From JBBRCX01 sp038204465 (GTDB lineage: Bacteria; Planctomycetota; Phycisphaerae; Tepidisphaerales; Tepidisphaeraceae): DNA of 64,000 nucleotides. Location: assembly GCA_038204465.1 (NCBI GenBank), contig JBBRCX010000002.1, forward strand, positions 32,002 through 96,001, in the 5' to 3' direction. The translations under genes were made by a program, and so were the position numbers. The notes under the pieces are model-generated. The model saw only the letters and a program-made list of their open reading frames with translations, did no database searches and was not told the DNA's origin. Below, in pieces: positions 43,040-52,454 of this stretch (within the stretch, counting starts at the first letter, position 1; the number at the start of each line of letters is the position of its first letter).

Positions 43040-43618
43040 ATGAAATTCATCACCTTGTTCTGGCTCTCTGTCGTGCTCCTGATGGGCGCACGGTTACTTG
43101 AAGGAGGCATCCCCGCAACCATGCCTTCCGCAACCGCGCCCGCGCCGAGCGGAGTCGCGGCCGGATCTGCATCGCCATCAGTCGCGGAGGACGATTTCCC
43201 TCCCCTTGTTCTTCTGTTGCTTCTCGTCGCGATTGTGATCTTCCTCTTCCTCGCGGTGCTCGTCATCGTCGGCGGTGCGGTCGCCGCCGCCGTCATGTCT
43301 ATCCTTCTTCTATGCGGCATCCTCACGTCGTCAATCGTGATTGGCCTCATCCGCCGGACGCGCGGCTCGGCGGTGCGCGCATTCGTAATCCAGGCCGGGG
43401 CAGCCATCGGGATTCCCTGCGGCATCGTCGCGTTCTGGCTCGCCAATCGCTGGGGATATTACGGCCTGAAGCTGCCGTCCGTCCATTTGAGGCCTGGCGA
43501 GCGGGGCGGCACTCGGCCTGCTTATCAACAGGGTCGGTGCGAAGCTGATTCGCCTGGTCGTCGACCGATCTTCGACGCCGCCGCGAGTGGCGTAGGGGCG
43601 ACGCCGCAGCGACGATGA
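43040..43618 (+). CDS. Membrane protein, probably frameshifted near its end
   Basis: The annotated frame gives 192 residues: a hydrophobic start or signal segment (MKFITLFWLSVVLLMG), an Ala/Ser/Pro spacer, and long hydrophobic stretches (PPLVLLLLLVAIVIFLF and AAVMSILLLCGILTSSI). After about residue 153 the sequence becomes unlike a protein, while the +1 frame reads LASGAALGLLINRVGAKL and then IRLVVDRSSTPPRVA to a stop at 43595, continuing the membrane character. One extra base around 43485-43495 would explain this. Function unknown. Confidence 0.65.
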   Translation: MKFITLFWLSVVLLMGARLLEGGIPATMPSATAPAPSGVAAGSASPSVAEDDFPPLVLLLLLVAIVIFLFLAVLVIVGGAVAAAVMSILLLCGILTSSIVIGLIRRTRGSAVRAFVIQAGAAIGIPCGIVAFWLANRWGYYGLKLPSVHLRPGERGGTRPAYQQGRCEADSPGRRPIFDAAASGVGATPQRR

Positions 43619-43622
43619 ACGC

Positions 43623-44450
43623 ATGGACACGTCGGATCAACGCGCATTCTCCTCCACTTCGACGCCGCTCGGCCGACAAAGGGCACTCATCACCGGCGCT
43701 TCCAGCGGGATCGGCTATGAACTGGCGCGCGTCTTCGCGCGGGAGGGTTATGACCTTGTGCTGGTCGCGCGGAATCGGCTTCGCCTGGAGGCGCTGTCAG
43801 CGGACCTGACTTCCCGTCATGCCGTGAAATGCGCGGTCATCGAGAAGGATCTGGCGGCGGCTTTGGCGCCCAACGAGATTTTCGACGCCGTCCGTGCCGC
43901 GTCCGTCGATGTCGACGTGCTGGTCAACAACGCCGGCTTCGGGACCAATGGGCCATTCGCCCGCGCGGATCTTCACAGCCAGATGCAGATGCTCCAGGTA
44001 AATGTCGTGGCGCTCACGCACCTCACCGGCCTGTTTCTGCCGGACATGATCGCGCGCAAAAACGGAAAGATTCTCAACGTCGCGTCCACCGCCGCGTTTC
44101 AGCCCGGGCCGTTGATGGCGGTCTATTATGCGAGCAAGGCGTACGTGCTCTCGTTCTCCGAAGCCATTGCCGACGAACTGCGCCGCACCCGCATCACCGT
44201 CACGGCGCTCTGTCCCGGGCCCACGAAGACCGAGTTCCATGAACGCGCCAAGATCCAGAACTCCCGTATGCTCACTGCGAACACGATGGACGCCGCAACC
44301 GTCGCCCGCGCCGGCTACGAGGGCATGCTCAAAGGCCGGCGGCTGGTTATCCCCGGATTCACCAATCGCTTCCTCGCCGCCTCCGTGCGGCTCGCGCCGC
44401 GAAGGCTGGTGACGAAAGTCACCCGCCGGATGAACCAAAGCCGCCAGTAG
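43623..44450 (+). CDS. Short-chain dehydrogenase/reductase
   Basis: 275 residues, classical SDR. NAD(P)-binding TGASSGIG (24-31), NNAGFG, and the catalytic Y168/K172 in VYYASKAY with an upstream Ser in NVASTAAF. The R in VARNRLRLEAL after strand 2 hints at NADP preference. Substrate unknown. It follows the membrane protein closely and is followed by a hairpin repeat and a truncated globin. Confidence 0.93.
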   Translation: MDTSDQRAFSSTSTPLGRQRALITGASSGIGYELARVFAREGYDLVLVARNRLRLEALSADLTSRHAVKCAVIEKDLAAALAPNEIFDAVRAASVDVDVLVNNAGFGTNGPFARADLHSQMQMLQVNVVALTHLTGLFLPDMIARKNGKILNVASTAAFQPGPLMAVYYASKAYVLSFSEAIADELRRTRITVTALCPGPTKTEFHERAKIQNSRMLTANTMDAATVARAGYEGMLKGRRLVIPGFTNRFLAASVRLAPRRLVTKVTRRMNQSRQ

Positions 44451-44472
44451 AGGCGGGTGCCGAACCCGCCCT
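44446..44472. repeat. Dispersed hairpin repeat (GGCGGGT type)
   Basis: AGTAGAGGCGGGTGCCGAAC followed by CCGCCC: GGCGGGT (44452-44458) pairs with ACCCGCC (44464-44470). Related copies occur at 55098-55121 and 57171-57190. Here the repeat overlaps the SDR stop. Confidence 0.6.
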
Positions 44473-44503
44473 CGCCGCCTTCCCGGGTATATTCCTGCGA
44501 GTC

Positions 44504-44884
44504 GTGGATCTTCTCGATACCCAGGTTTACGGAATCATCGGCGAAGACGGGTTCATCCGTCTCGTCGCAGCTTTCTATCGCAAAGTTTCCAGCGACGACA
44601 TTCTCCGGCGCATGTACCCCGATGAAGACCTCGCAGCTGCCGAACAGCGACTGCGGGAATTTCTCATCCAGCGTTTCGGCGGGCCCGACCATTATTCGCA
44701 GCAGCGCGGCCACCCCCGCCTGCGAATGCGCCACGCGCCTTTCAAAGTGGACCGACGCGCCCGCGATCGGTGGGTGAGCCTGATGGAGGCAGCGCTGGAC
44801 GAATTGCAGTTGCCCCAGGAGGCCTCGATCCCGCTGCGCAGGTTCTTTCACGATGGCGCAACATTCATGATCAACCAATCCTGA
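44504..44884 (+). CDS. Truncated hemoglobin (group II-like)
   Basis: 126 residues from GTG 44504. The 2-on-2 globin layout is seen: Y25 in FYRKV at B10, the conserved FLIQRFGGPDHYSQQRGHPRLRM segment (cut here for length) and the proximal H77 in RMRHAPF. Group II trHbs bind oxygen or NO and are often linked to oxidative or nitrosative stress. The GTG start has no obvious Shine-Dalgarno, so the start is uncertain. It sits 53 bases after the SDR. Confidence 0.87.
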   Translation: MDLLDTQVYGIIGEDGFIRLVAAFYRKVSSDDILRRMYPDEDLAAAEQRLREFLIQRFGGPDHYSQQRGHPRLRMRHAPFKVDRRARDRWVSLMEAALDELQLPQEASIPLRRFFHDGATFMINQS

Positions 44885-44970
44885 ACGAATGGTGTCCCCC
44901 ACCTATTTTGACCGCAACCCCTTCCGTCAGTAGAAGACTGCCGCACGCGCTGCCGCGAACCGGAGATCCA

Positions 44971-46131
44971 ATGGTCACTGAATCGATCCTGAAAAGTCCG
45001 CCCGTTTCGTCATTCCCGCTCATGGCCTGGAACTTCACAACCTGGAACCGCTATCTCGACGTTCCCGCCTACCTCCGAAGCGCCCGCGAGTGCGGCCTCA
45101 CCATTGCGGGTTTCGTCCGCCCCAGTGAGCTCGACGCCTGTGAAAAGGCCGGCGTGCAGGCGCTGGTTTATGACGAGCGCCTGTCAACCCATGACTGGCG
45201 AAAGGTTACGCCGCAATCGGTCCGCAAGAGCATCGCCGAAGTGGTGAAGGAAGTGAGCGGCCATCCGGCGCTGTTCGGCTACTACCTTAAGGATGAGCCC
45301 AGCGCGGAGGAATTCGAAGGACTTGCTGCGGCTTCCAGCGTCGTGAAGGAATTGAACCCCGGCGTCTGGCCTTATATCAACCTGTTTCCCAACTACGCCA
45401 GCACTGAACAGCTCGGGACGGCGACCTATGAGGAACACCTTGAACGTTTCTTCACCGTCTGCCAGCCGCCGGTCGTCAGTTATGACCACTACGCGCTGAT
45501 GGAGGACGGCACACTGAAGGAAGCGTATTTCACCAACCTCGAGCAGATACGCTCCGCCTCCGCGAAGCACGGCGTCCCGTTCGTCAACATCGTCCAGTCC
45601 GTAGCCCTGATCCACCATCGCGAGCCCAGCGCAGCCGATTACCGCTTCCAGGCCTACACCACGCTCGCTTACGGTGCTTCGGGAATCACCTACTTCACTT
45701 TCCTCGCGCCTCACGTCGGCAACTTCCGCGGATCTCCCATCGATCACTTTGGCAACCGCACCCCCGCCTTCGCCGCCCTGCAGAACGTCAATTACCAGGT
45801 CGCGCGCTTGTCCGGCGTTCTGCGGCATCTGCGCCACGACGGCGTCTACCATCTTGGCAACGTTCCGCAGGGGTGTCGCGCACGCCCTGACAACAGCCTC
45901 ATCGAAGCCGAAGGGAATTTCGTCGCCGGCGAGTTCACGCATTCCGATGGTTCGCGCTACGTCCTCATCGTCAATCCGGACATGGGGCGCTCGACCGGCT
46001 GCAATCCCACCGCACGAGGCAAGACCGGAGGCCTGAAGATGGTCTCGCCCTACACCGGCGAACTGACGCCGTACGAGGGAGAGCAATGTTATCTCGCGCC
46101 AGGCCAGGGCGTCCTTCTCCGTTTGCCCTAA
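44971..46131 (+). CDS. Glycoside-hydrolase-like TIM-barrel protein
   Basis: 386 residues from ATG 44971 (GGAG nearby); the longer frame to 44770 overlaps the globin. The (beta/alpha)8 pattern and motifs FGYYLKDEPSAEEF, VVSYDHYALMEDG, VNIVQSVALIHH and GASGITYFTFLAP resemble planctomycete proteins of the GH42/DUF4434-like superfamily. The C-terminal 80 residues are beta-rich. The Glu in KDEPS is a candidate acid. There is no signal peptide. Catalysis on a specific sugar is not shown. Confidence 0.75.
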   Translation: MVTESILKSPPVSSFPLMAWNFTTWNRYLDVPAYLRSARECGLTIAGFVRPSELDACEKAGVQALVYDERLSTHDWRKVTPQSVRKSIAEVVKEVSGHPALFGYYLKDEPSAEEFEGLAAASSVVKELNPGVWPYINLFPNYASTEQLGTATYEEHLERFFTVCQPPVVSYDHYALMEDGTLKEAYFTNLEQIRSASAKHGVPFVNIVQSVALIHHREPSAADYRFQAYTTLAYGASGITYFTFLAPHVGNFRGSPIDHFGNRTPAFAALQNVNYQVARLSGVLRHLRHDGVYHLGNVPQGCRARPDNSLIEAEGNFVAGEFTHSDGSRYVLIVNPDMGRSTGCNPTARGKTGGLKMVSPYTGELTPYEGEQCYLAPGQGVLLRLP

Positions 46132-46249
46132 GATTGACGAAGCGCGCCGTCTCACAGCCATGCGGCGTCCGGTGTACGAAGCCCCGCCCGCCCGGTAGAA
46201 TGGGCCTGACAAAGGATCGTGTCGACGAGTGCCGCGAGCCAGGTGATTT

Positions 46250-47182
46250 GTGCCCAATCCGCAAGTGGACCGCCTCCGGGCCAACATACGCAAAGTATTC
46301 CTTGGACAGGTCCGCTCGGTCGATCTGCTGCTGATCGGCATGTTGGCGCGCGGCCACGTCTTGATCGAGGACGTGCCGGGGGTCGGCAAAACCGTCCTGG
46401 CGCGGTCGCTGGCGCGCAGCATCGACTGCAAGTTCAGCCGCATCCAGCTCACGCCCGACCTCCTGCCCAGTGACGTGCTCGGCGTCTCCATCTTCAACTC
46501 GCAGACCCAGACTTTCGACTTTAAGCCCGGTCCGGTCTTCGCCAACATAGTGCTGGCCGACGAGATCAACCGCACAACCCCACGGACCCAGTCCGCGCTG
46601 CTGGAGGCGATGAGCGAAGAGCAGGTGAGCGTCGAGAACCAGACGTTCACGCTCGCGCGCCCATTCATGGTCGTGGCGACACAGAACCCCTTCGAATTCG
46701 AGGGCACGTATCACCTCCCCGAGAACCAGCTCGACCGCTTCCTGCTCAAGATCGCGGTGGGGTATCCGGAGCGCAGCAGCGAGCATCGGATTCTCACGAC
46801 CCAGCCGGCGCGCAATGCCCTCGACGAGCTGCGTCCGGTGACCAGTGCAGCCGAGGTGGTCGAACTCCAGGACCGTGTCCCGCAGGTGAAACTTGATCCC
46901 GCGATCGTCGAATACGTGCTGGACCTAGCCGACGCCACACGTCAGAGCGACGAGCTGCATCTGGGGGTCTCGCCGCGCGGGGCGCTCGCGCTCACTCAGG
47001 CGTCCCAGGCTGCCGCGATCTTGAACGGGCGCGATTATGTTGTTCCCGATGACGTGAAGTCGCTGTTCATGCCCGCGTGCGCCCACCGCGTAGTCAGCAA
47101 GACCTACTTGCACAACGGCGATTCCAAGGCGACGGAGCGCATCCTGCAGGCGGTGCTGGACCGGATTCCCGCGCCGGGATGA
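46250..47182 (+). CDS. MoxR-family AAA+ ATPase
   Basis: 310 residues from GTG 46250 with AGGTGA upstream. Walker A GVGKT (44-48), Walker B VLADEINR (D104/E105) and sensor motif ATQNPFEFEGTY with the characteristic GTYHLPENQLDRF are MoxR signatures. It usually acts as a chaperone for membrane-protein complexes. Its stop overlaps the start of the DUF58 gene in an ATGA junction, so the two are translationally coupled. Confidence 0.96.
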   Translation: MPNPQVDRLRANIRKVFLGQVRSVDLLLIGMLARGHVLIEDVPGVGKTVLARSLARSIDCKFSRIQLTPDLLPSDVLGVSIFNSQTQTFDFKPGPVFANIVLADEINRTTPRTQSALLEAMSEEQVSVENQTFTLARPFMVVATQNPFEFEGTYHLPENQLDRFLLKIAVGYPERSSEHRILTTQPARNALDELRPVTSAAEVVELQDRVPQVKLDPAIVEYVLDLADATRQSDELHLGVSPRGALALTQASQAAAILNGRDYVVPDDVKSLFMPACAHRVVSKTYLHNGDSKATERILQAVLDRIPAPG

Positions 47183-48525
47183 CGGCGTGGAATCCCGATG
47201 CGCCGCTCGCCGGGGCGCGGGAGCGGTCGATGAGCCTTTTCAATTCACAAAAGCAGCGGCGCGGCGGCGCCGCCACGCCCGTGCGGCGCCGGCCGGGTAT
47301 AGACTTCTCCATCACCGGGCTCGCATACTGCGCCATGATGCTCTTCATGGGCGCCGCGGCGGTGAATACTCAGGCCAACCTCCTCTTCGGCGTGTTCGGG
47401 CTGATGATCGGCATTTTCCTCGTCAGCCATTTCATCGCCGGGCTCGTGCTCCGCAAACTGCAGGTCCATCGCGTCATTCCGGAGCACGGCACCGTCGCGA
47501 GCCCGATGCCGCTGACCTATGAGTTCACCAACACCAAACGATACTGGCCCAGCCTTTCGGTCACGCTCGCCGAGATGGACGGCGTCGAAGGTTTCACCAC
47601 GCAGCCTCACTGCTATCTCCTCCACGCCGCCCCCGGTATGACCGCCTCTGTTCCCGTCGAATTCATTCCCAAGCGCCGGGGGCTTCACGGGCTGAATCAG
47701 TACCAGCTTGGGACCAGTTTCCCCTTCGGGTTCATTAAGCGCGCCGTTAACCGCAGTCGCAAGGACATGGTCCTGGTCTTCCCGCCGCTTGCGCCCGTCG
47801 ACCGGCGTCTGCTCAGCATGTGCCGCTCCGCGGACAACGCCGGCGCGACCATGCGCCCCAAGCCCGGCGGGATGGACGAGTTCTATGGCGTCAAGGAATA
47901 TCGCGCCGGGGAAAACCGGCGCCACATCTATTGGCGCCGAAGCGCCCGCACCGGCGTGATGGTCTCCAAGCTGATGACGCAGGCCGCCCCGCCGCGCGTG
48001 CTGCTCCTGGTCGACACCTATGTGAAAGAACGCTCGCTCGAAGAACACGCGCTTGTCGAACGGTCCATCGCCATGGCTGGTTCGCTGGCGTCTCAGACGC
48101 TGGACGAAGGGCTCTCGGTGGGGCTCTTCGTCTTCTCCGACGGGTGGGTGGGCGTTCATCCCACCCGCGGCAAGCGCCAGCGCGACGAACTGCTCACCAT
48201 CCTCGCCCGGCTGCCGTTGAACCAATCGCACGACACCCAATCCCTGCTGGATGAGTGTTACAGCTTTCTCGAGTCGGGCACCACGCCGGTCCTGTTCACC
48301 CCGCGCGACGTGCAGATGGGTTTGATCGAACGCGCCCGGGGGCTCATGGTCGTGGCCTCGGCCAGCTCTCCCGCGGCGCGGGCGTGGTTCAAGTTCGATC
48401 CCTCGATCGACTTCGCCGCCTGCATGCCGCCTGACCAGCGGCCTACAATCGATCCGAAGGATCCTGCGTCAAGGCAGGCTCCCGTTGACAAGCCTCCTGC
48501 GGAGCCTCTTAAGGAGGCTGTCTGA
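47179..48525 (+). CDS. DUF58 domain membrane protein
   Basis: 448 residues from ATG 47179, overlapping the moxR stop by four bases; ATG 47230 (MSLFNSQKQ) is an alternative. Two hydrophobic helices lie near residues 40-90 (ITGLAYCAMMLFMGAA; GVFGLMIGIFLVSHF). The DUF58 core has DEFYGVKEYRAGENRRHIYW and RSARTG. The C-terminal part resembles a vWA-like fold (VLLLVDTYVKERS). Part of a MoxR-DUF58-transglutaminase cluster found in many bacteria. Confidence 0.93.
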   Translation: MTAWNPDAPLAGARERSMSLFNSQKQRRGGAATPVRRRPGIDFSITGLAYCAMMLFMGAAAVNTQANLLFGVFGLMIGIFLVSHFIAGLVLRKLQVHRVIPEHGTVASPMPLTYEFTNTKRYWPSLSVTLAEMDGVEGFTTQPHCYLLHAAPGMTASVPVEFIPKRRGLHGLNQYQLGTSFPFGFIKRAVNRSRKDMVLVFPPLAPVDRRLLSMCRSADNAGATMRPKPGGMDEFYGVKEYRAGENRRHIYWRRSARTGVMVSKLMTQAAPPRVLLLVDTYVKERSLEEHALVERSIAMAGSLASQTLDEGLSVGLFVFSDGWVGVHPTRGKRQRDELLTILARLPLNQSHDTQSLLDECYSFLESGTTPVLFTPRDVQMGLIERARGLMVVASASSPAARAWFKFDPSIDFAACMPPDQRPTIDPKDPASRQAPVDKPPAEPLKEAV

Positions 48526-48530
48526 TCGCC

Positions 48531-50882
48531 ATGTACAACGTCCGTCAGTTCAAGCCCGCACTCTACGTTCTGCTGTTCGTCGGCATATCCGGCTTTGCCC
48601 TCGCCGCTCAGTCACCCGCGATCTGGGTCCTGGGGTGCGGCGCGGTGCTGCTCAACGGCTGGCTGGTGAAGACCGATCGATTCGTCCCGATGCCTCGCCT
48701 CCTGGCCAACCTGGTCACGATCGTCGCGGTCCTCTACATCACCCGCGAACTGCTCGCCGGCGGCACCCGGATCCTCATCATCGGGCAGTTCCTCGTGCTC
48801 CTGCAGATCATCAAGCTCTGGGAACAGCGCGCCAACCGCGACTATGCGCAGCTGCTGGTTCTCAGCCTGCTGCTGATGGTGGCCGCGGCCATCAGCACCG
48901 CCAGCCTGACCTTCGGCCTGCTGCTGATGATCTATCTCTTCCTGTCCCTCTACTGCTGCCTGCTGTTCCATCTGAAAGTGGAGAGCGACGCGGCGCGTGC
49001 GGCGTTCGCCATCCCCGAGGAGAGGATCAACCCGCTCACGCTGCGACAGGACCAGAGACACCTGTTCCGATCCATGCAGAAGCTCACCGCCCTCGTGTCG
49101 CTGTTCGCGGTCGGCATGGGCATCATCGTCTTTCTGCTCTTCCCGCGCGGAACCGGGGCCGGCACCTTTGATCCATTTCAGTACCGCCGCCTCCAGGCGA
49201 TGACCGGCTTCAGCGAGCATGTCAGCCTCGATCAGGTGGCGCGCATCCAGCAGAACGAAGAAGTCGTGGCGCACGTCCGCGTCTGGAGAGATGGCGTCCC
49301 CGTAAATGGGACCATGACGCTCCTTCTCCGAGGCCTCGCCCTGGACGTTTACAGCGGCGACAAAGCGCAAGGCAGTGGCCGCGCCGGCGCCTTCAGTTGG
49401 ATGCGCTCGGATCCGCCTGCGCCGCCTGGACGCGGCTTCTTCGGCAATCGAAGCAATCTGCTGTTCGACGCTGACTTGTGGAGCGAGCGCAACAGGACCC
49501 GAGAGCTGCAACGTGGCAGTGAGGTGAGTGGAACCAAGTGGCGGCAGGTCATCACCCTTCAGCCCACCGGCACAACCGCTCTTTTCGCCATGCCCGGGCC
49601 GATCAGCATCAATCCGCGCAGCGATGTCAGAGGTTACTTTTCGCTGCGCGATCGCGTGCTGCGCACCTTCGAAGCGCCGACCCGCCCGCTCGAATACGAA
49701 GTCGTCTCGATCGGATCACTCGAGCCGCCGGGCCTCGCCGATGCCGCTCGCAACGCATGGATCAAGCGCTCGGCCCTGACCGGTCCCAACCCGCCAACCA
49801 CCAACATCAACCCGCGCATTCGCGATTATGCGTTGCGGCCGGACGTCTCAGGTTCCAACAGCGCCGGGCCGCTCGCGGCGCAGCGCGGTCCGACGCCCGC
49901 CGACCCGCTCGACGAGCGGATCGCGGCCAACATCGAGCACCACCTGCGCAGCCACTTCCGCTACACGCTGGACCTGACCGACACGAAGCGCGTCCGCGGC
50001 CAGGATCCGATCGTCGCCTTCCTGTACGACATCAAGCGCGGGCATTGCGAGTATTTCGCCGGGGCCATGACGCTCATGTGCCAGAGCCTCGGCCTCAAGG
50101 CGCGCATGGTCGTTGGCTTTAAGTGTGACGAATTCAGCACCATGGGCGACTACTACATCGTGCGGCAATCCCACGCCCACACCTGGGTCGAGGTGCTGAC
50201 CGCTGATGGCTGGAAGACATTCGATCCCACCAGCGGTCAGGACGCCGATCTGGCGCAGCGGAAGGTGAGCACCTGGCAGCGGATGAAGCACATCGTCGAC
50301 TACCTCGAATACACCTACGCCAGCAACGTCATCGCCTACGACAACGAAAACCGTGAGAACCTGATCCAGAACGTCGAGAACCGCATGACCAACGCCGCCA
50401 TCAGCGGCACGTCTTCGATGAGCGATGCCAAGAAATGGTTCGACTCCAGGCAGTTCTACACCATCTTCTCCAACGCGCTCACCGGGTTCGTGCTGTTGAT
50501 GGTGCTCGCGGTCGTCTGGTTCGTCGGTCAGTTTTTATGGGAGCGCTGGAAGCTGCGCCGCCGCGCGCTCCGCATCGGCTTGGAATCCTTGCCCGTTTTC
50601 GACCAGCTCCGGCTCGTCCGGCAACTCGAGTTCTATGACAACCTCATGCTGCTGCTGGGCCGTCATCATCTCACGCGTCCGCGCCACCTGACGCCCAAAG
50701 AGTTCACCAACTCGCTCATGTTCCTGCCCAGCGACATCTACGAAACGGTCCGCCGCCTTACCGACGTCTTCTACCGCGTTCGCTACGGCCGAAGCCAGCT
50801 CACGCCCGCGCTGCAGAGGCGCCTCGCAACGACGATCTCGCGCCTTGACACCGAATTGCAAAACGCCTCCCCCGCAAGCTGA
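48531..50882 (+). CDS. Transmembrane transglutaminase-like (TgpA-type) protein
   Basis: 783 residues, five bases after the DUF58 stop. About six N-terminal membrane helices (residues 1-210) precede a periplasmic transglutaminase core with the Cys-His-Asp triad C506 (GHCEYFAG), H550 (SHAHTWVEV) and D565 (FDPTSG). A further helix near 650 (SNALTGFVLLMVLAVVWF) leads to a DUF4129-like tail. TgpA of Pseudomonas has this layout. Role: probably proteolytic or cross-linking work in the envelope; the substrate is unknown. Confidence 0.94.
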   Translation: MYNVRQFKPALYVLLFVGISGFALAAQSPAIWVLGCGAVLLNGWLVKTDRFVPMPRLLANLVTIVAVLYITRELLAGGTRILIIGQFLVLLQIIKLWEQRANRDYAQLLVLSLLLMVAAAISTASLTFGLLLMIYLFLSLYCCLLFHLKVESDAARAAFAIPEERINPLTLRQDQRHLFRSMQKLTALVSLFAVGMGIIVFLLFPRGTGAGTFDPFQYRRLQAMTGFSEHVSLDQVARIQQNEEVVAHVRVWRDGVPVNGTMTLLLRGLALDVYSGDKAQGSGRAGAFSWMRSDPPAPPGRGFFGNRSNLLFDADLWSERNRTRELQRGSEVSGTKWRQVITLQPTGTTALFAMPGPISINPRSDVRGYFSLRDRVLRTFEAPTRPLEYEVVSIGSLEPPGLADAARNAWIKRSALTGPNPPTTNINPRIRDYALRPDVSGSNSAGPLAAQRGPTPADPLDERIAANIEHHLRSHFRYTLDLTDTKRVRGQDPIVAFLYDIKRGHCEYFAGAMTLMCQSLGLKARMVVGFKCDEFSTMGDYYIVRQSHAHTWVEVLTADGWKTFDPTSGQDADLAQRKVSTWQRMKHIVDYLEYTYASNVIAYDNENRENLIQNVENRMTNAAISGTSSMSDAKKWFDSRQFYTIFSNALTGFVLLMVLAVVWFVGQFLWERWKLRRRALRIGLESLPVFDQLRLVRQLEFYDNLMLLLGRHHLTRPRHLTPKEFTNSLMFLPSDIYETVRRLTDVFYRVRYGRSQLTPALQRRLATTISRLDTELQNASPAS

Positions 50883-50977
50883 CCCCATCGTCGCCAACGT
50901 TCCGCGCGGTTCGCACCGCGAGCATGCCTCCTTTCGGGTTCCCATTGCCAGACCAGGAACCTACAGTCGAAACCACC

Positions 50978-52234
50978 ATGCGAGCGATCATTCTTTCAAT
51001 CGGCGACGAACTCGTGCTCGGGCAGACCGTCGACACCAACTCCGCCTGGCTCAGCCAGCAACTGGCGGCAGTCGGCGTCGCGATCGAAGGGCATGCGACC
51101 GTCTCAGACGATCAGGCTGCTATCGAGCGCGCAATCCGCGATGCGCTCCCTCGATGCGATGTCCTCATCATCTCCGGCGGCATCGGTCCGACGCCGGACG
51201 ACCTCACTCGCCAGGCGCTCGCGGCGGTGATGAACGAGCCGCTCGAGATGAGCGCGCAATGGCTCTCGACGCTGCAGAAGTTCTTCACCGACCGCGGACG
51301 TGTGATGCCCGAGATCAACCGCATCCAGGCGATGATCCCGAGAACGGCGCGCATGATCGACAACACCGCTGGGACTGCCGCGGGCATCGATGCGGTGGTA
51401 CGGCACGCGGCCGGGACGTGCCGCGTCTTCGTCATGCCGGGGGTGCCGAAAGAGATGAAGACCATGTTCCAGCGCGACGTGCTGTCTCATCTTCGCGGCG
51501 GTGGCGCCGGCGCGATCCTCTCCCGCACGCTCCATACCTTCGGCCTCGGCGAGAGCGCGGTCGCCGAGCGGCTTGGCGACCTGATGAAGCGCGACCGCAA
51601 CCCTTCGGTGGGAACCACCGTGTCCGGCGGCGTCGTCTCGCTCCGCGTCAACTCGCGCTTTACCAATGTGGACCAGGCCCAAGAGCAGCTGGAGCGCACC
51701 GCCCAGGAATGTCGGGCCGCGCTTGGCGATTTGATCTACGGATGCGACGAGCAGACCCTTCCCGGCGTGGTGGCCGACCTGCTCGCATCCTCGCCCGATG
51801 ACCTTGACGTAACCACCGCGGAGACCGGTACGGGCGGTCTGCTTTCCGCGATGCTCACCGAGCACCCCGCGGTTGCCCGCTACTGCAAACGCGGCTGGAT
51901 CGCCGCGGCGCCGCAGGCGATCGGAGAATTGCTCGGAGTACCGCCGGAACTTCTCGCAGAGAAGGGATGGGTCAGCGAGGCGGTAGCGCTGGAGATGGCT
52001 CGCGTCGCGCGGGGCCGGGCAAGGTCGGACTTCGCGCTGGCAATCGCGGGGCCGGATGAGAGCGCGCCCGCTGATCGTGCGGGGATTGCATGTATCGCGC
52101 TGGAAGACAGCGCCGGCTCACAGGTCCGAACCTTCAACCTCTTCGGCGACCGCTCGATGATCCGCGACCGTGCCGCGAAGATGGCGTTGACCGTGCTTCG
52201 CTTCCGGCTGATGGGCCGGAAACTGCCTTTCTAG
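50978..52234 (+). CDS. cinA: CinA-like protein with degenerate amidase domain
   Basis: 418 residues from ATG 50978. The N-terminal molybdopterin-binding-like half (about 1-170) has SIGDELVLG, ISGGIGPTPDD and VFVMPGVPKEMKTMF, as in CinA ADP-ribose pyrophosphatases. The C-terminal PncC amidase domain (about 265-418) is altered: the usual AESCTGG is AETGTGG with T283 at the catalytic Ser position, and the following strand-helix (WIAAAPQAIGELLG) lacks the Tyr and Lys expected there. So the pyrophosphatase half is likely active, the amidase doubtful. Confidence 0.9.
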   Translation: MRAIILSIGDELVLGQTVDTNSAWLSQQLAAVGVAIEGHATVSDDQAAIERAIRDALPRCDVLIISGGIGPTPDDLTRQALAAVMNEPLEMSAQWLSTLQKFFTDRGRVMPEINRIQAMIPRTARMIDNTAGTAAGIDAVVRHAAGTCRVFVMPGVPKEMKTMFQRDVLSHLRGGGAGAILSRTLHTFGLGESAVAERLGDLMKRDRNPSVGTTVSGGVVSLRVNSRFTNVDQAQEQLERTAQECRAALGDLIYGCDEQTLPGVVADLLASSPDDLDVTTAETGTGGLLSAMLTEHPAVARYCKRGWIAAAPQAIGELLGVPPELLAEKGWVSEAVALEMARVARGRARSDFALAIAGPDESAPADRAGIACIALEDSAGSQVRTFNLFGDRSMIRDRAAKMALTVLRFRLMGRKLPF

Positions 52235-52297
52235 ACGGCCTTGCAATGGTCTCGGCCGCTGCCAGCTTGGCAGAAGCTCTTGCGCGTCGCGTATCCT

Positions 52298-52314
52298 TTG
52301 GCAGAAACTCTGCC
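52298..52314 (+). promoter_or_regulatory. Possible sigma-54-type promoter element
   Basis: TTGGCAGAAACTCTGCC has the GG and GC pairs 12 bases apart, as in -24/-12 promoters, with mismatches in the middle. A near-duplicate TTGGCAGAAGCTCTTGC lies at 52268-52284. They sit some 140-190 bases upstream of the receiver gene. Weak. Confidence 0.2.
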
Positions 52315-52454
52315 CGTCATCGCCGCACACTTGCCGGAACGCGACTGATAACCTCAATCGTTCAAACGGCTTAGGATTCCGCGGCGAAACCGTCGCCGGC
52401 TCCGGCACGCCTGTTGTTAAGCGATCCCTGTGGAAGGCGCCAGCGCTGGGCTTT

